Counted from the first letter of the stretch, positions 1-14,400 are shown. The stretch is DNA of 64,000 bases from Allacma fusca (GCA_947179485.1 OX359248.1:25739378-25803377), one strand, 5' to 3'. Numbers and translations: made by a program. The notes: generated by a model from the letters alone, not told the origin.

Positions 1-818
1 TCATGCTCGTTCCTCGAAACATGATACCTACGATTAAACGATAGAATCACGAAAGTAGTTAAATGGAATAAATCCCGATATTCCCCACTTTTTATACGTC
101 AGCAATAATATATAAAGATGTAGCCGTATAAAGCTATGTTGTCAAGAATCAAAATCTTCCACAATGTAAGCTGCTGTAGCTACATATGTATATTACCACT
201 GCATGCGTCAAAATAATTGATAAATACAGTAGCTACGTTATGTTACGATAATTACCAAAAATATGTAATCTCACTGCGTCCACACAGTTCTTTTTCACAT
301 GCACATATTAACAGGGACATCTTGTCCAATATGTAGGTACTGCCCCTTATATTACCATAGCGTAATGGACAAACTTACACATCTCTAAACTTAATACTCA
401 TACGTAGCTGTGTGAGTTAAATGAAGTCCAAGAGTATTAACGCAACGGAAACAGGAACGCATTCCACGAAATCGCTGTTTTATTACGAGTTGCATCTGGG
501 ATCAACGTTTTATTAGCTATAAGAATCGTACTTCTACTTTTTTGCCAGATACTGGCAATTTTCATAAAAACACTCGACACTCTTCGAACCCTACGTCGGG
601 ACTATGAAAACATACAAAGACAAACGAACCGGGTTCTAAAATTATGTTTATGAGTATATTATTTTTAAAATTGGTCCTCGTAATTTTAAATCTCGTAAAC
701 TCATAATTTATCAACTGATCCCTTGCAATTAGCCGAATTCTTAGGCAAACAATACATATTGTTTAATATGCTAGAGACATAATTATATAATATAATACAT
801 AATAATATGTATAGACAA
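1..818. other. no gene seen
   Basis: AT-rich sequence with stops in all frames and no recognisable exon, RNA gene or repeat boundary. I see nothing in it that I can support. Confidence 0.5.
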
Positions 819-922
819 TATCGTCGGCTAAATTCTAAAAAGTACCATTTTCATTTCATAACCTATGCTTTTAAATGGGTTTGCAAATGAAAATGGTACT
901 TTTTAGAATTTAGCCAACGATA
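819..922. repeat. near-perfect hairpin, MITE-like
   Basis: Two 38-nt arms (819-856 and 885-922) are reverse complements with one mismatch, around a 28-nt loop. The arms begin TATCGTCGGCTAAATTC and carry AAAAAGTACCATTTTC. The dinucleotide TA sits at both outer edges, which would fit a small Tc1/mariner-type MITE with a TA target site, but no transposase or second copy is visible, so the class is a guess. Confidence 0.7.
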
Positions 923-3484
923 TGCTTTATTTTTAATCGAAATTAAATGCAAACGCAACGCACCAATCACATTGAGATGCTGTTATAGAAGGACCCCCAC
1001 AGCTGTTAAATTCACAACTCCCCCGGCGAACTGTCACAAATAATTACTTTTATGTTAGATTATTGTCACTCAACTTTTATGAATAATAAACTGAACTTTT
1101 GACTAAATCAATGAATGAATCGTGCAATTAAACTTCTCAACAACCGGGTATTAGAAATAATAACCCGAAGGCTAAGTTATTTATTCCGAGGAAAAGAAAC
1201 AGAAATAATTGATTAAAGATCAATGATTAAAATACAAGGTTTGATCCGAGATCAATAATTAAAAAAATAAAGATAACAGTGAATAACTCTCAGTACAAGA
1301 CTGAGAGATGCAAATTAAAATATCTAAGATTATTATATGATTGTTATGTAACTTAACTTAGCTTATGGAGAATTACTTTACGTTGTAATTCGTCCTTGAT
1401 AAAAGTCTTACTCTGGACTTTTGCTAAAACTGGAGCGTGGACACATCCTCTCCACATCTTTACCGATGATTCATTATCAAAGAATTTAGGAATCTATTCG
1501 CAGATAGTTCTTTCTGCATTATAATTCACTTTGGAAATTATTTAATTCTTATATCTAAATATACATACACAACAATACAACTGACAAAATGTTTGCCTGT
1601 CTCCTGCAGAAATACTCAGCTGGTATCAACTGCCACAAAACAAATTTAGAGGATTAGCTCAATTGGTCAAATCCTTTCGATGTTATCCCGATTTTTTTTT
1701 AAAGACAGTAACCCATAATCCGATTGAGCTTAGATTCTAAATCTTTTTGACTTTATTCAATGTAGGGAATATTGCTTGTGGTTCTTTGCATTGTCTTCTA
1801 AACAGAGCAAGAGTATGCAATAGTGAACACGCATATAAGGCCAAGATGTGTTTTGAGCCAGTTAGTTTTTATTCCTTTACGAGAAGAGAGCCGATTACAA
1901 CATAATTCATTCTTTAGTAGTGAACTATAAAGGGAAAATATAAAGTAAACATTAAGACCGTTAGTTTACATGTTCTTCTCCGTTCCTCCATCTAGCCAAT
2001 CAGCATATTTATATTTCCAACTGAGCCTATGCATTTCAAATATAACACTTTAATGCTTCAATCACATATGTACATAAAATCCCATGGCTTCTTACTTTTT
2101 ACCGAATCTAGCCTTTAAAAAATGCAATTGCCTGGTGTCACTGGTTCGACGGATATCGTAGCGACAGACAAGTACATATACACTACAACTTCCACAACAG
2201 GGACTTTCAGCTTCGCTTCGCCCCTAAAAGGACTACTCATTCAATCATTGCAAGGTCACCACTATTTCCAAGTTAGTGGAATGCTGTCATCATTGTAGTG
2301 ATGTATCTGTATATAGTTAGAATCCTTATTCTAGCAAGAAGTTTACGTTTTTTTAGTTCTTATAAAATCGAATAATATCAGTTATTGTTTCGCCATTCCT
2401 GCTAATTCCAAGTTTTTCACAGCTAGCATTTGAAAGACTATGTTCAAGAGAAAATCCACAGTATTTACGTATGCATATCTGGGTGAGCAATGAAGAGTCC
2501 CACACCTACAAAACAAGTTTTGTATTTAAAAAAAAACAGTATTCTTTATATCTTTTTTTGTGAACATCCTCTTCCAAATACCCAGTCAGTAATATGAGCA
2601 ACAAATATATTGACGTACTTGTTGTTGCCATGCAGTGGAAAATGATTAGGTAAATGTTAAGCAAACGAGTTTTGTATGTATCTTTTTTTCATTGGCAGTA
2701 ACGTCCGTAAAAATTTAATTACTATCCCCACAATTCTCCAGACTGTCAACTGTCCAGTGGAAACAATTGAGAAATGTGGAACCCAGGGAAGAGATGATTG
2801 AGAGAAGCTATATAAGTAATTAATAAATGCAGTCCAGACTCGTTATATCCACCCCTATATAAGAAACATTCAATATCGTCGCACCTTGTAGAAAGCCCCG
2901 CCGTAAGGATACATATTATTGCCTTGCCAAGAATATAATCTTGATTCTTTATAGTCAACCTTTTTAGTGTGACCCCTGCGATGTGACCATATCGAGTCTT
3001 GACTGTATCTGCACATTCTATATGTACATATGGTATATTGCCGAAAACTTCGGCATCTTAGTCTGTATATGTTCCCGTCACCTGTCTCTGCGAGTTTGCT
3101 ATTCGTTAACGTTACACTTTCCAAATCCCCAATACCTGAAGTTTACTCCCCATAATAAGCACAATATCATCAAACATACATATATATCAGCAAATATTTC
3201 TTTACACATATTCAAATCCCCCTTCCAGCTTCAATGTAGTTGTTCTCTGGGTATTCTTTACTCAAATATTTTCTAGATCGATATGAAATCATTGGTGCTG
3301 GCATGCACATTTGATCAATTGATAGTTGGTGAAGTTACAGTCAACAAGTACAGTTACTACCATAACTTTCCAAAAACAGTAGTAGTCGAACGACTATACA
3401 TTGTTCCCAACTTAAGAACCCGAACTGTCCTGATAAGCCATGATCGTAAAAACATGAAAGTGTGAAACTCATGGCGAGTCATCA
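923..3484. other. intergenic, no gene supported
   Basis: Only short open frames without splice-consistent neighbours or recognisable protein motifs. A tRNA A-box-like string near 1655 lacks a partner B box. Nothing else is supported. Confidence 0.5.
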
Positions 3485-3840
3485 GATTTACAGTTTTTAG
3501 GGCGGCGTGAGCCCTCTTATAAAATAGTGTTGTCCGTGGGTATGTTTGTCCGACAGTTTTCCTCCGAAACTACTTGACCCATTTTGTTCAAAATTGTTGT
3601 GAACATTCTTTAGGTCACTTACAGGGATAAAATCGTTATTGGTTGAAATCGGTCGGCGTGTTGTGTTCGTACGTAAAAAAATTAAAAACGAATAAAATAT
3701 TTGTTTTCTCCAGAACTGTTCCACCGATTTCAATGAAATTCTTTTACACATACATACCAGTCAGTACTACTAAAAGTATTTTTCAAAAATCATCAAAATT
3801 TCCTTTTTTAAACAATTTTACCTTTTTATTTTTGATATGA
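3485..3840. repeat. possible dispersed-repeat fragment
   Basis: This stretch has the wording typical of arthropod repeat tails (for example CCTCCGAAACTACTTGACCC followed by ATTTTGTTCAAAATTGTTG, and later CCACCGATTTCAATGAAATT). No boundary or second copy is visible in the window, so this is recognition by style only. Confidence 0.25.
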
Positions 3841-4354
3841 GATCACCATTGTACAATAAAGGGAGTAAGGAGAGATAGCCTTATAGCTGACACCGCTCCA
3901 CGCGACAGCCTTAAATAATCGCGGAGTGATGATTTTTTAGCTCAAATCGTCTTTCGACTTACTATAATTAAGAATGGAAACCAGCGCCCCTTGCGAAGAG
4001 CCCTCGCAGCCATATTAGATGCTGTTTTCCGATCTTCAATTACCCAAACCAAACGTTTGAAACGATCCCCACCACATTAATTCACCAAATACAGTGATGA
4101 GTAATGTGGATGAAAAATTAAGTTGGGGACAGTTATGGTAGTTCCACGTTTTTTAATAGTTATTGAAGTGTAGTTCAAAAAAATAATAGTGATTACAATT
4201 GTATGTATCATCAAGTCCAATAAAATTCTTCATATAAGTGATCTCGATAGTGAAATAACATTTTGAAGCTGAAATAAACTGTGATAACTTTGAATTGTGC
4301 AGTGAACAAGTTTTGTAGTATTGGCTTTGAAAGTAGCACATTTAAAGTGTAATA

Positions 4355-7300
4355 ATGAGCATTCGTAGCATCGGAAGGACGAGAATTGAGCCAGGGGTAA
4401 GAATTATTATTATTGATTTTGCAAAATATTTATATTTTATTTGATTTATTTGAGGTCCTGTACGCTTTCGCCCATGATCCAACAATATATGTATATTGTA
4501 TGCAACTGCAGGCTTGCAATTAGTCATCATTGTAATTATTACATTTTTTAACTTCAAGCGTGACTGGGACAAAACCTGTCTTTATCTCCGGATCCAGGAA
4601 TAGCACATTAGCATAATAACATTATAATAACATAATAAAGATTGAATTGAATTAATATAGTCAAGTTAAAAGAAACTTGCTTCATTTGTAAACGCCAACA
4701 GTGTTGAGCGTTTCAAACGAGTTTTAATAGGCAATGATTACAATGATAAAAATTTTGTTACAATTTCCTTTGCCGTGAAATTATTTTCGCTTTATAGCGT
4801 TTGTTACATTAACACTCCTCGTAGGACATGTTTATAAACTCGCTATAAACACGTGTATTATTTCTGAGATAAATAAATATGATGCATAAAAAAATACTAC
4901 ATAACAACATAACTATAATATGCGTAAAATATTTTCAATGGAATTTACAATGATTTTGCAGGGAAAGAAGCCAAAGGAAACTATATGTGATGATTTTGAT
5001 GACATTTTGGAGATCATTGGATCTCAAGGGAAGTTCCAAAAGATCCTCCTGTATGGAGTGTTAGCTCCAGTGATTGCAGCTGAACCACTGTTCATTCTTA
5101 ATATGTTTTTCGTACTATTTGAGCCTGACCACTGGTGTCATGTTCCTGGAAGAGACAACCTGACAGATGCGGAGACGTGGAAGAATCTAACTTTACCAAT
5201 GTAATATACTTCTCTCAACTCTACAACTCCGAAAAACTTAACACCTTTAAGTAAAACTCAGAATCAACATGTGTATTTTCAATTTTAACATTCTAAGCTG
5301 AGAATGTCAAGGATTGTATTTAATTTGTTTATAGGTAGGGGTGCCAGATATTAAGCTGCGCTTGACTGATATAACATGTATTTGTTTGCGATAAAATATT
5401 TCCCTTCAGTGTGAACTATGTAATTGTTTCCTCGTGCTTTTAATAATAAGTTCTCGATGTATCTACAGTATACGCAGATTGTTTTTTTCTAAAATTGATT
5501 TTACACTTTAATAGGGAAGTCGGACCAGATGGAAACTTACGTTACAGTCAGTGCATGATGTACAACTCCAGCGGAAGTACTACGGATTGCCAATATGGGT
5601 GGGAATATGACAGGACAGACTACCTCGAAACTTTGCCATCTTTTTATAACTGGGTGTGTGACAAATCGAATTATGCCACGGATGCGTTGACGCTTGCAGC
5701 TGTGGGTAATGCCGTAGGATGCTTGTTCTTCGGCCATGCTGCTGACAAGTAAGCAATTTCTAAATTCAGGACTGAAGCAACGTTGTGTCGGAACTGATGA
5801 TAACTATTACAAAATAACTGGTATTGAACAAACTATGGAATTACCATTCAAATGTTTTGTATGCAATTATTTTAGATTGGGAAGAAGATACATGTTTTTT
5901 ATTACTTTGATGTTGAACGTTGTCGTTCGGATAATTAGTCTCTTCGTTGCACAGAGCTTCGCCACTTTTCTAGTACTGCAATTCGTCATTGGGACAGCCT
6001 TTCCGGTGATGTATATCGCCCCGTGTATGATTGGAGCGGAACTTAGTGACAAAGGTACTTCGTTCAAATCATTGTAGTAAAGATATAGTTTTAAAGTGAC
6101 TACCATAGATGGAACTGAAATACAAAAAGCAGTAATTAATGTGATGGGAAAGAATGCCATTTAATTTGGTAAATATTGAAATTACAAGTACCTATTCATT
6201 CTTCATTTTTATATTATTATATTTTTTGTTTAAGAATACCGAGCCTGGATCTACTCCTGTACCTGGATGACATGGGTTTTTGGCATGGCCTCACTGCCAC
6301 TCCTAGCTTGGTTAACGAGAACATGGTTTTTCATGGGTTTAGTAACCTCTGTACCTGGGATTTTGATCTTTTTGTATTGGTTTTGGATCCCTGAATCCCC
6401 CCGCTGGCTCATTTCAAGGGGACGAATCCAAGAAGCCGCTGTGATAATTCGGAGAATTGCCAAAGTAAATGGGACCTCGGATAAACTGTCGGATCAGAAA
6501 TTAGATTCTATGTTGAAGACCCTGGTAATTCGACAGGATCAATGTGATAGAAACGTGGGGGTTTGGACTCTATTTAGTAGCTGGAGACTAGCGAAAAATA
6601 CCATTTTACTAACTATTGCGTGGTAGGCAGAATGTTTTAATAGTCCTTCGGTAATGTATGTACATAAATTACTCTGTACTTTCAACTTTATTGCAGTCTG
6701 TAAGTCATTGTTTGATTCTATTTTAGGGCAATGAACAATTTGATTTACTATGGAATCACTTTAAATGCTACAAATTTAAGTGGAAATCAGTTCATAAATT
6801 TCTTCCTCCTGGCTATTATTGAAATTCCATCTGGGTACTTTGGGGGAGTTTTGGCTGATAAAATGGGTAGGAGGTGGACACAGGTTGTATTCTTTATGCT
6901 CTGCCTGGTTTCCTGTATTTTGTCTGCTATTGGATCACTACATTCGCATCTTCACATGCTGGTTATTATCTCCATTATTGTTGCGAAGTAAGTGGGCAAA
7001 ATGTTTAGAATATATTGTTACTCAATTTGACTAAAAGTTAAAGGTTTGTACCCCGCTCGAAGATTGAATCTTCGAGCATGTGTTATTCCGGTGAAAGTGA
7101 CAGCTACCATGATTACTTTATTTGTGCTTATCATTTTTTATTTTATGCGTAGATTTGCCGTGACTTTAACGTTTTTAGTGATATACATGCAAGCAGCTGA
7201 AATTTTCCCAACGCAGCTTCGGACAACTGGAAGCGGATTTGCCTCAACTGTGGGTTGTGGCGTCAGCATTATGGCACCGTATATGATATACCTGGTAAGG

Positions 7301-7625
7301 TTATCACAACACCAATTCTGAGTTTGTAGTTTTGTTCTGCGTGATCCTGTAATTTTGGTATCATTTTTCAAAGTAATAAGTCCTAAAACCACCTACCATA
7401 ATTACACATATACTTTTTTTTCAGGGAAAATTTAACGTGTCCTTGCCCTACTTGTTCCTGGCTGCAATGTCGCTCATAGGTATGATTTCTACGGCTTTCC
7501 TACCTGAAACCCTAGATCAAAGCCTTCCAGAAACAATTGAAGAAGCAGTGCAATTTGGACAAGGGGAGAAGTTCTGGAGTTTTCGTCCATACTCTTATAA
7601 AAAAGAAAAGAAAGAAGAAAAATAA
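4355..7625 (+). CDS. SLC22-type organic ion transporter (MFS), gene 1
   Basis: Predicted 12-helix plasma-membrane transporter of the organic cation/carnitine (SLC22) branch of the major facilitator superfamily; substrate unknown. Exons: 4355-4396, 4962-5200, 5515-5748, 5876-6054, 6235-6622, 6727-6987, 7153-7294, 7425-7625, about 561 aa, all junctions GT-AG and in phase. Seen: ETLPSFYNWVCD in the extracellular loop, the MFS loop 2-3 motif AADKLGRRYM (near residue 170), EYRAW, the family mark PESPRWLISRGR (near 285), LADKMGRRW in loop 8-9 (near 405), and EIFPTQLRTTGSGF before helix 11. The start is ambiguous: a spliced first exon (MSIRSIGRTRIEPG, donor GTAAGA, acceptor TTTTGCAG) or an unspliced ATG at 4920, both giving 14 residues before GKKPKE. 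I prefer the spliced one. An AATAAA (7621-7626) overlaps the TAA stop. Intron positions differ from the three minus-strand paralogues. Confidence 0.88.
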
Positions 7626-7626
7626 A

Positions 7627-8690
7627 CGCCTTTATTACTCGTTGTTGTTTCTGGAACATTAATGAATAGCAAAAAGGTTTGCGTGGTAACATTTCAATGG
7701 ATTATTATTACCGTAAATTGTTATTTTATTATAAGAGACAGGGATATACGCGCACTGTAATGATAGTGTATTCAAGTAAAAGAGATGTAATATTTTCATA
7801 TGAAATTTGTTAAAACATTCCAGGCTGCTACCGAAAACTGTGTTTAGTCTATTAAACTAGTAAAATAATTTACATTATTTACTGCAATCTGCTTTTCAAC
7901 ATTTGGTCAAGTAAATGTCAACTAACTCGACTTGGTTTAGTCATAAAATTTTCTTTCTTATTAATACATACATACAAACACTTATCAGTAGTTACTTATA
8001 TGTACATACTAGCCAAAACCAATCTGATTACGACACTGATTTCAATAGAAAGTAAAACGACGGAAATTAGTGATTTTATTTTACCATTACATGTGCCAAA
8101 AATGACAAATAAAAATAACTACATATTATGTTATAATAAAATTACAGATAATATCAAAAATGCATATTTACGTATACTACATATGTCCGTCCGTATTGCT
8201 GATTTTAGAACAAAATACTATAAGTACAGTGTTTACAATAAATTTGAACGTACATCCGCCGGGAATTATGAATAAGGCGCAAAATGGCCAAGGTTGATTT
8301 TTTCGTCATTGTTAGTTTGGTGCACCTCTATTAGATGTACTCAGTTTCAAATTTTTCCTCATTCAAGTTAACCCGAAAAAACTACCAAAGTTGTAATCCA
8401 TATCTAATGACCTTCCGAAATTACAAACTCATGTAAAAATTTCAAGAGAATATTTTACGATAATATGTTTACATCTCTGGACACGGAATACATTTACTTT
8501 TACGGAAACCCAAGGTCAGAAAAGACCACGACAAAAAAACGAAATTTACTTTTAAAAAAAAAATCCGAGTAACTTCGGAAACAATCAAAATTAGGCTATC
8601 GTTGACAAGTATATGAGCACTTTTCCGATGGCAAAGATAGTGCATGTATTGGTGAGATTAAGAAAATAAAATCGTGCATAAATATTTGCA
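7627..8690. other. intergenic, no gene supported
   Basis: AT-rich, stop-rich sequence downstream of the transporter. I see no exon, RNA gene or repeat boundary. Confidence 0.5.
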
Positions 8691-8978
8691 TTAGATCTGT
8701 TGTATTCTCAAATTGAGGAGTCACCAAAAGAGGAACCGGAATACAAATTCCCGGAAGAGTTACGAGCGATCCTTTACGAGTATTTAGTCCCAGTTTGTGG
8801 TAACATTTTGAGAGACATCGAAGATTTTAATTGGCAGTGCAGGATCTTTGATTTGTATGAAAATAATTATTCCAATGTTCATTGCATCCAGGCCAGAGAC
8901 AAGTTAATGGCTACATACAGTGTGGTCGGCGGTAATATTAGTCCTGGTGTTTGTTTCGATAACAATAGTAACTCTTAA
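8691..8978 (+). other. unassigned open frame, possible exon or gene remnant
   Basis: An open frame of about 92 codons with protein-like composition (for example PEELRAILYEYLVPVCG and IEDFNWQCRIFDLYENN) but no ATG at its start; it could begin after an acceptor-like TTTGCATTAG (8686-8695). It ends in TAA with no obvious partner exon upstream. I do not recognise a family. It may be a relic exon, a small lineage-specific gene, or chance. Confidence 0.25.
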
Positions 8979-10131
8979 GGTAAAATTTACGGCACACCAT
9001 CTTGGTAGAGACGTTTGAAAACCTTGAGCTGAGACAAACGTCCCTTACATGCGTTTTGAAGAGACCTTGAAGATGTTTGGCTGTGGCGATTTGACATTTC
9101 CTGTACTACCCGGTTCACAGTGGATTATCCCCGGGAAATGTAAGAGGTCACCGGGGTAACTTAAATTCTCAAATCGCATAACTTTCCTGCGTCACCTAAT
9201 GCTGGATTCCTTAAATTTTTTGCGTTTAGATTACCGATTCAAAATTTTTGTGCCAAAGGGTTCAAATGCTAAGGTTTCGGAAAAATTTGAACGAGGAGTG
9301 TAAAAGGACGGTTCCAGAAAAAATACCCGCAGACCGTTTTTCCTACAAGGGAATTCCGTTTTCACATAAAAAAACTATGGTTAACACGATAAAAATGCTT
9401 TAAAAAATTATATCCCAGTTTTACCTCTTCGAAATAATAGTTCAAACAAGGCCAAATTTATTGTAAACACCTCCAGTAATCCTACCCTTAAATTAGTGCG
9501 ACTATGTATCTCACAAATCGTTGTATTTTGTATTTCACGCAAATGTTTCAAGAGTTTGAATGATTTTCTTGGCAACCTTCCCCAACTGTGGACCTTTCAC
9601 CGACACTATGAGTACATGAAGTCATAAGTGAGTCGGGTTTTACCATTGCGGTGCGGTGTGTAAATTTTTAATGATTAATACAAATTTAAACGTTCTGCAC
9701 TATTTTGAAGTTGGGGAGTGAAAAATATGGCTAACAACACTTCACGCCCCTTCTGGATATTGAATGAAGAGTTCTGCCCTGTGTAAAGGGTATTTCGGGC
9801 TAGTGTAGCATTAGATCCAACTTTTTATGGACATTCAAAACTTTAATCAGTTAAAAGTAATTTTTGCAACGTCAAATTTTTCGCTCCCACAATCGCAGGT
9901 CGCAGTGCGCTGGTAAAATACATAGATTAAAACGTAGTCACTTTATATTTTGAGATTTATCATAAGGAGTTGTACCTGTTAGCGCTAAAGTTTCGTTTCA
10001 TACTAATTTTTACTTAACAATAATTATTATCGTTTGGACGTTATGCATGAGAACATCCTTCACGTGCATTGCACACTTCTTCAAGGAATAATTTATTAAT
10101 TACTCGATTTAACTATTCCACTTGCTATTCG
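8979..10131. other. intergenic, no gene supported
   Basis: No coding exon, RNA gene or clear repeat found on either strand. Confidence 0.45.
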
Positions 10132-10413
10132 GGGTCGGATTTTTGTGGGAAGACTCTTCCCAGGGAAAAAATGTGCCTGACAGGGAAAATCTCAAAGGGA
10201 AGGGATTTTCTTTTGCAAACAGGGTTTTTTAAATTCGTTGACCTTTTTTGGGAGGGATTTTCAAATTTGTTGGCGTGTTTCAGGGAAATTTGTTAACCAA
10301 ACAGGGATTATTAGGTTTAATTGACCTAATCTGGCAGGGATTTGACGTTTTGTAGGGAAATTATGTTTGCCAACAGAAATGATCTTCCAGGAAGATTTAC
10401 AAAAATCCGACCC
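10132..10413. mobile_element. short inverted-repeat element (MITE-like) with internal CAGGGA repeats
   Basis: The ends are 15-nt inverted repeats: GGGTCGGATTTTTGT at 10132-10146 and its exact reverse complement at 10399-10413. The interior is a series of degenerate motifs of the form CAGGGAAA or CAGGGATTT. No convincing target duplication is visible, and no coding capacity. Likely a 282-bp non-autonomous DNA transposon. Confidence 0.5.
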
Positions 10414-11433
10414 TTGGCTAAATGATTTACAGTGATCAGGATGCTAGTTTCACAGTTGTAATAAAATATCTTATAATTAATAATTATGAAGCTCTTTTAA
10501 GGAGTCCTTGTATTATATGTTACCAGCAAACAAATTAAATGTAGATAATTGTAACAACAGCAATAATAAATTATTATTGTCGTTGTTACAATTATTATTC
10601 CTTTGTCTTGTCGACCTTGATACTGGGGAAAGAAATAACAGCAATCAGACGTCCACTTGGAATCGATGTCTTTTATTCTAACCTGGCTTTGCATGCAAAT
10701 ACTTTTGTTATGAAAGCACCATGGTGTACAGAATATACGTTGAGTATAACGAATTTTTATTTACACACGGAGTTATTTTTAAGATATTTTGATTTATCTT
10801 TTAAACGTGCCGACGAATCTATCCTTACGCTTACATTTAACAAAATATATATATCAACCTTTCATTGTGGTTAACACCTGCAGAGTATAAATTTGTATAA
10901 TATAATGTTCATGGTACATTTACAATGTCTCTTAACTTTCAGCAACCAAATATTATTATTACACATTTGAAAAACCCACGTAACATTTCAAGTCTTGTTT
11001 TTTATTTTAGTTAGGCCATCTTTTAACTACAAGTACAATCGTGATTTACTTTTTACAGCTGGACCAGTTAATTAGAAAATTATCTAGAAGTCTTAATTGA
11101 ATGAAATGTTAAATAAACTAAAGTGGACAGAAATTCTTCCACAGAAAAGACAATTAAAAACAAGATATTTCGGCAAGTCTGGCAGGAACCAACCATTCGA
11201 TTCAATTTCCTTTGATTCATCCTACACAAAAATAAGTTCAACTATTTCAAATCCACATTCTGCATTTTTGTAACAATGATGCCAGTTTTCCAGTACTCGC
11301 GTGTTGTCAACTTAGTGTTAGTAAATAATAAATAACCCATTTACAATCACTGTAGTACAATACTTGTGATTAGCAGTGTACAACTCACACAGAGAGGCTA
11401 ACAAGCATTTTTTTACATACATACATACATACA
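10414..11433. other. intergenic / 3' flank of the helicase gene
   Basis: Probably holds the 3' untranslated region of the minus-strand helicase gene that ends at 11434. No other gene is supported. Confidence 0.4.
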
Positions 11434-14400
11434 TCAGTAACTGTGAATGATTAATTCGGGGAACACCTGCTTTAGTTTCTCAAAGAAACTAGGAGCATAA
11501 CTTTGAATCCACCGGGGCTCTATTGCAACAGCGTTGACTAGGAACGGTTTGTTGCCCGTATTAACCAGTTCTTCATAAATAACCCAATTGGGTGTGGACT
11601 TAAATAATGCGCTTGAAGGATGTATATAAGCCAGTTCTCTCCGATCGGGATTAGAATACGTATTATAGCCATAACCCTTCGAAGCCTTACGAGCAACTCG
11701 GCTGAAATACCCAGAGACTAAAGATTTTTGAACAGCTTCAGGGTCAGGGAGTTGGAAATTGCTTGGTAAATGCAAAGACTTTGATTTCATGATTATTTGG
11801 AGCTGATCACGAATAGAAATTGTCTCTTCCAAAGCTCGGAAGTTTACGAACTTCTTTCGGCACCAATCCTTGGAATAATTGTTGGATGCCCATGATTTGA
11901 AAACATTTAAGAGGGTCAAATGATCACCCTGAGGTTTAAAAAAATCAGCCTTAGCTTGGTCAGCCGCATGCCGATTCTTTTTAGGTCGCAAAAATATCTT
12001 TCCAGTAGATGACTGTACAGACAGCATTGCAACAATGGCTAAAACATCATCTGTACAATTTAGCTCAGCGGAAGTTATCAAAACTTTCGACAAGTTCGGT
12101 TCCAGCGGAAATCTTGATATTTGCCTTCCAAGATTGGTCAATCTGCCGAGATGATCTACTGCTTCAAGGTCTTTGAGCTCAATCAATGATTCCTCAATAG
12201 TTTCACGAGTTGGCGGATCAATAAAATCAAAACTGAAAACATCCTCAACTCCATGTGCGGCAAGAAGTAGAATCGTAGATTCCAGATTGCTTCTTTGAAT
12301 TTCTGGAATGGGGGCCTTTGGCATTTTCTTATATCTATCTTCGCTATACAGACGGAAAGCTTTGCCTGGTTGTGTTCTTCCTGCTCTACCAGCCCTCTGA
12401 ACTGCTTGGGCTTGGGTTATTGGTCTGGAGTTTAAAGTAGTCAAACGTTTACGCGCATCGTAATCACTTTGTTTAACTATTCCAGAGTCAACAACATAAA
12501 CAATCCCATCTATGGTTAATGAGGTCTCAGCAATATTGGTGGCAACCACAACCTTAAAACACGTGAGAATAATTAACATATTTATAGTAACAAACTTCAG
12601 TTACGCATAGTTGAGTTGACAACTCACTTTACGTATGTATCCATTTGGAATGGGCTCAAAAACTCTGTTCTGGTCCTCCATAGATAAAGCAGCATAGCAC
12701 GGCAGTACCCAGAGTTCTTGTTTATGATCCTGAATTATGACCTCGTCACAAAGTCTTTCGATTTCGTCTTGACCTCCCAGAAAAACAAGGATGTCACCTT
12801 GAAAAGGATATTTTAAATACAAATTATAAATATACCTCTTATCTGCAAATGCATTACTTTACAAATCCTTCCACACTGTTACAATATTTACCTTCTTTTT
12901 CATATCTATGGATCCTCATAATAGTACTAACACACATAGTTAGATAGTCAGGTTCCGGATTCCCCATATAAATTATGTCTACAGGAAATGTTCTTCCAGG
13001 GATTTCAAAAATGGGAGCGTTGTCGAAATACTTTGAAAATTTACTACAATCCAAAGTTGCGGATGTGATGATCACTTTCAGGTCAGGCCTTCGTTTTGTA
13101 GTTGATTTCAACAAGCCTGTACAGATAATTCGATGTTTCATATTTCAATGAAATTACACTGAAATAAATACAAACAATTCAAGCTACCTAGAAGCATATC
13201 CGTGTTCAAGGTTCGTTCGTGTGCCTCGTCCAGCATGATTGTTGAGTAGGAAAAAATGTTAGGCTCCATTGCTAATTCCTGAAGAAGAACGCCATCAGTC
13301 ATATATCTACACGTAATACAATCAATCGTCGTTATAAAGACTCGACTGGGTGTTTTCCCGTGGTATAAGGCAATTCACAGAAATGTTAAAATGAAATCAA
13401 CATTGCTGCAGAAACCGCTGTATTTACGCATTATTGGATTTTTCCTTTAATTGAACTTGAAGCAACTCACAATCAGCAATAACTGTTTTGAGCGAAAGCA
13501 AATTGTGTCAGTTGTTTAAAATACCTGGCACGAAAGATTTTCACAAGAAGTGAGTATATATCATATCATAACCTACATGGTAAACAAATGGAGGAAGAGC
13601 CAAAATTGTTTCTTCAATAAACAATAATATTAGATTAACTAAACATTTAGAAAATTCTCTACAAGCTTTGCTCCAATCCAATAATGTCAGCACTGAGAAT
13701 CAATAATCAGATCCCAGACAATGATAATACATATATGCTTAGTAGTTTCTCTGCAACTTTTCATTTGTACATACGTAATTCGCTCTAAATTTAGAAACCT
13801 TGCCAGCAGCGATTACGTTTTGTGCAAATCTATAAAAAAAAATAATGTTTACATGATGGATGTGTCACAAGCTGCTCTGTTTTCAAAACGAATTCTATAT
13901 CCGACTTTTCCTCCAAGGGTCGTTCCCATCTCTTCGGCAACTCTTTTAGCAAGAGCCTTGGCTGCTATTCGCCTAGGTTGGGTACATCCAATTTTGCCAC
14001 AAGTCCCATATCCATTTTCATACAAGTACTGGGTTAGCTGGGTTGACTTTCCTGACCCGGTTTCTCCTTTGACAATTACAATCTGGTTGTTTCCGAGCAC
14101 CTGTCCAGAAAAACCATTTTAAGAAACCATGCAAACAACAAATTGGTACAATAATTAATTATAAAATATATTTATGTACACCTCTAAGAATTGCTGCTTC
14201 ATTAAATATATCGGCAACTTTTCTTTGTGATTCAACACCTTCCTTGATATTCGTTTAGTACTCCCTGCTTCCGAGATTTTCTTACTAGAATCGTTATTAT
14301 TTTTCCCGTCTTGAGAACTGCAATCCTCCGAAAGCAAATAATTTCGAAGTAAACCCTCGATTTGGGACACGTCAGCAGAACTTTTGCTGGAATTACTTTT

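Noticed and set aside
1650..1700. tRNA-like A box (TAGCTCAATTGGT)
   Set aside because: No B box at the right distance and no cloverleaf can be drawn; a nearby inverted match to the A box explains part of it.
10069..10296. Plus-strand frame through the CAGGGA repeats
   Set aside because: Crosses the end of the inverted-repeat element and lacks any motif.
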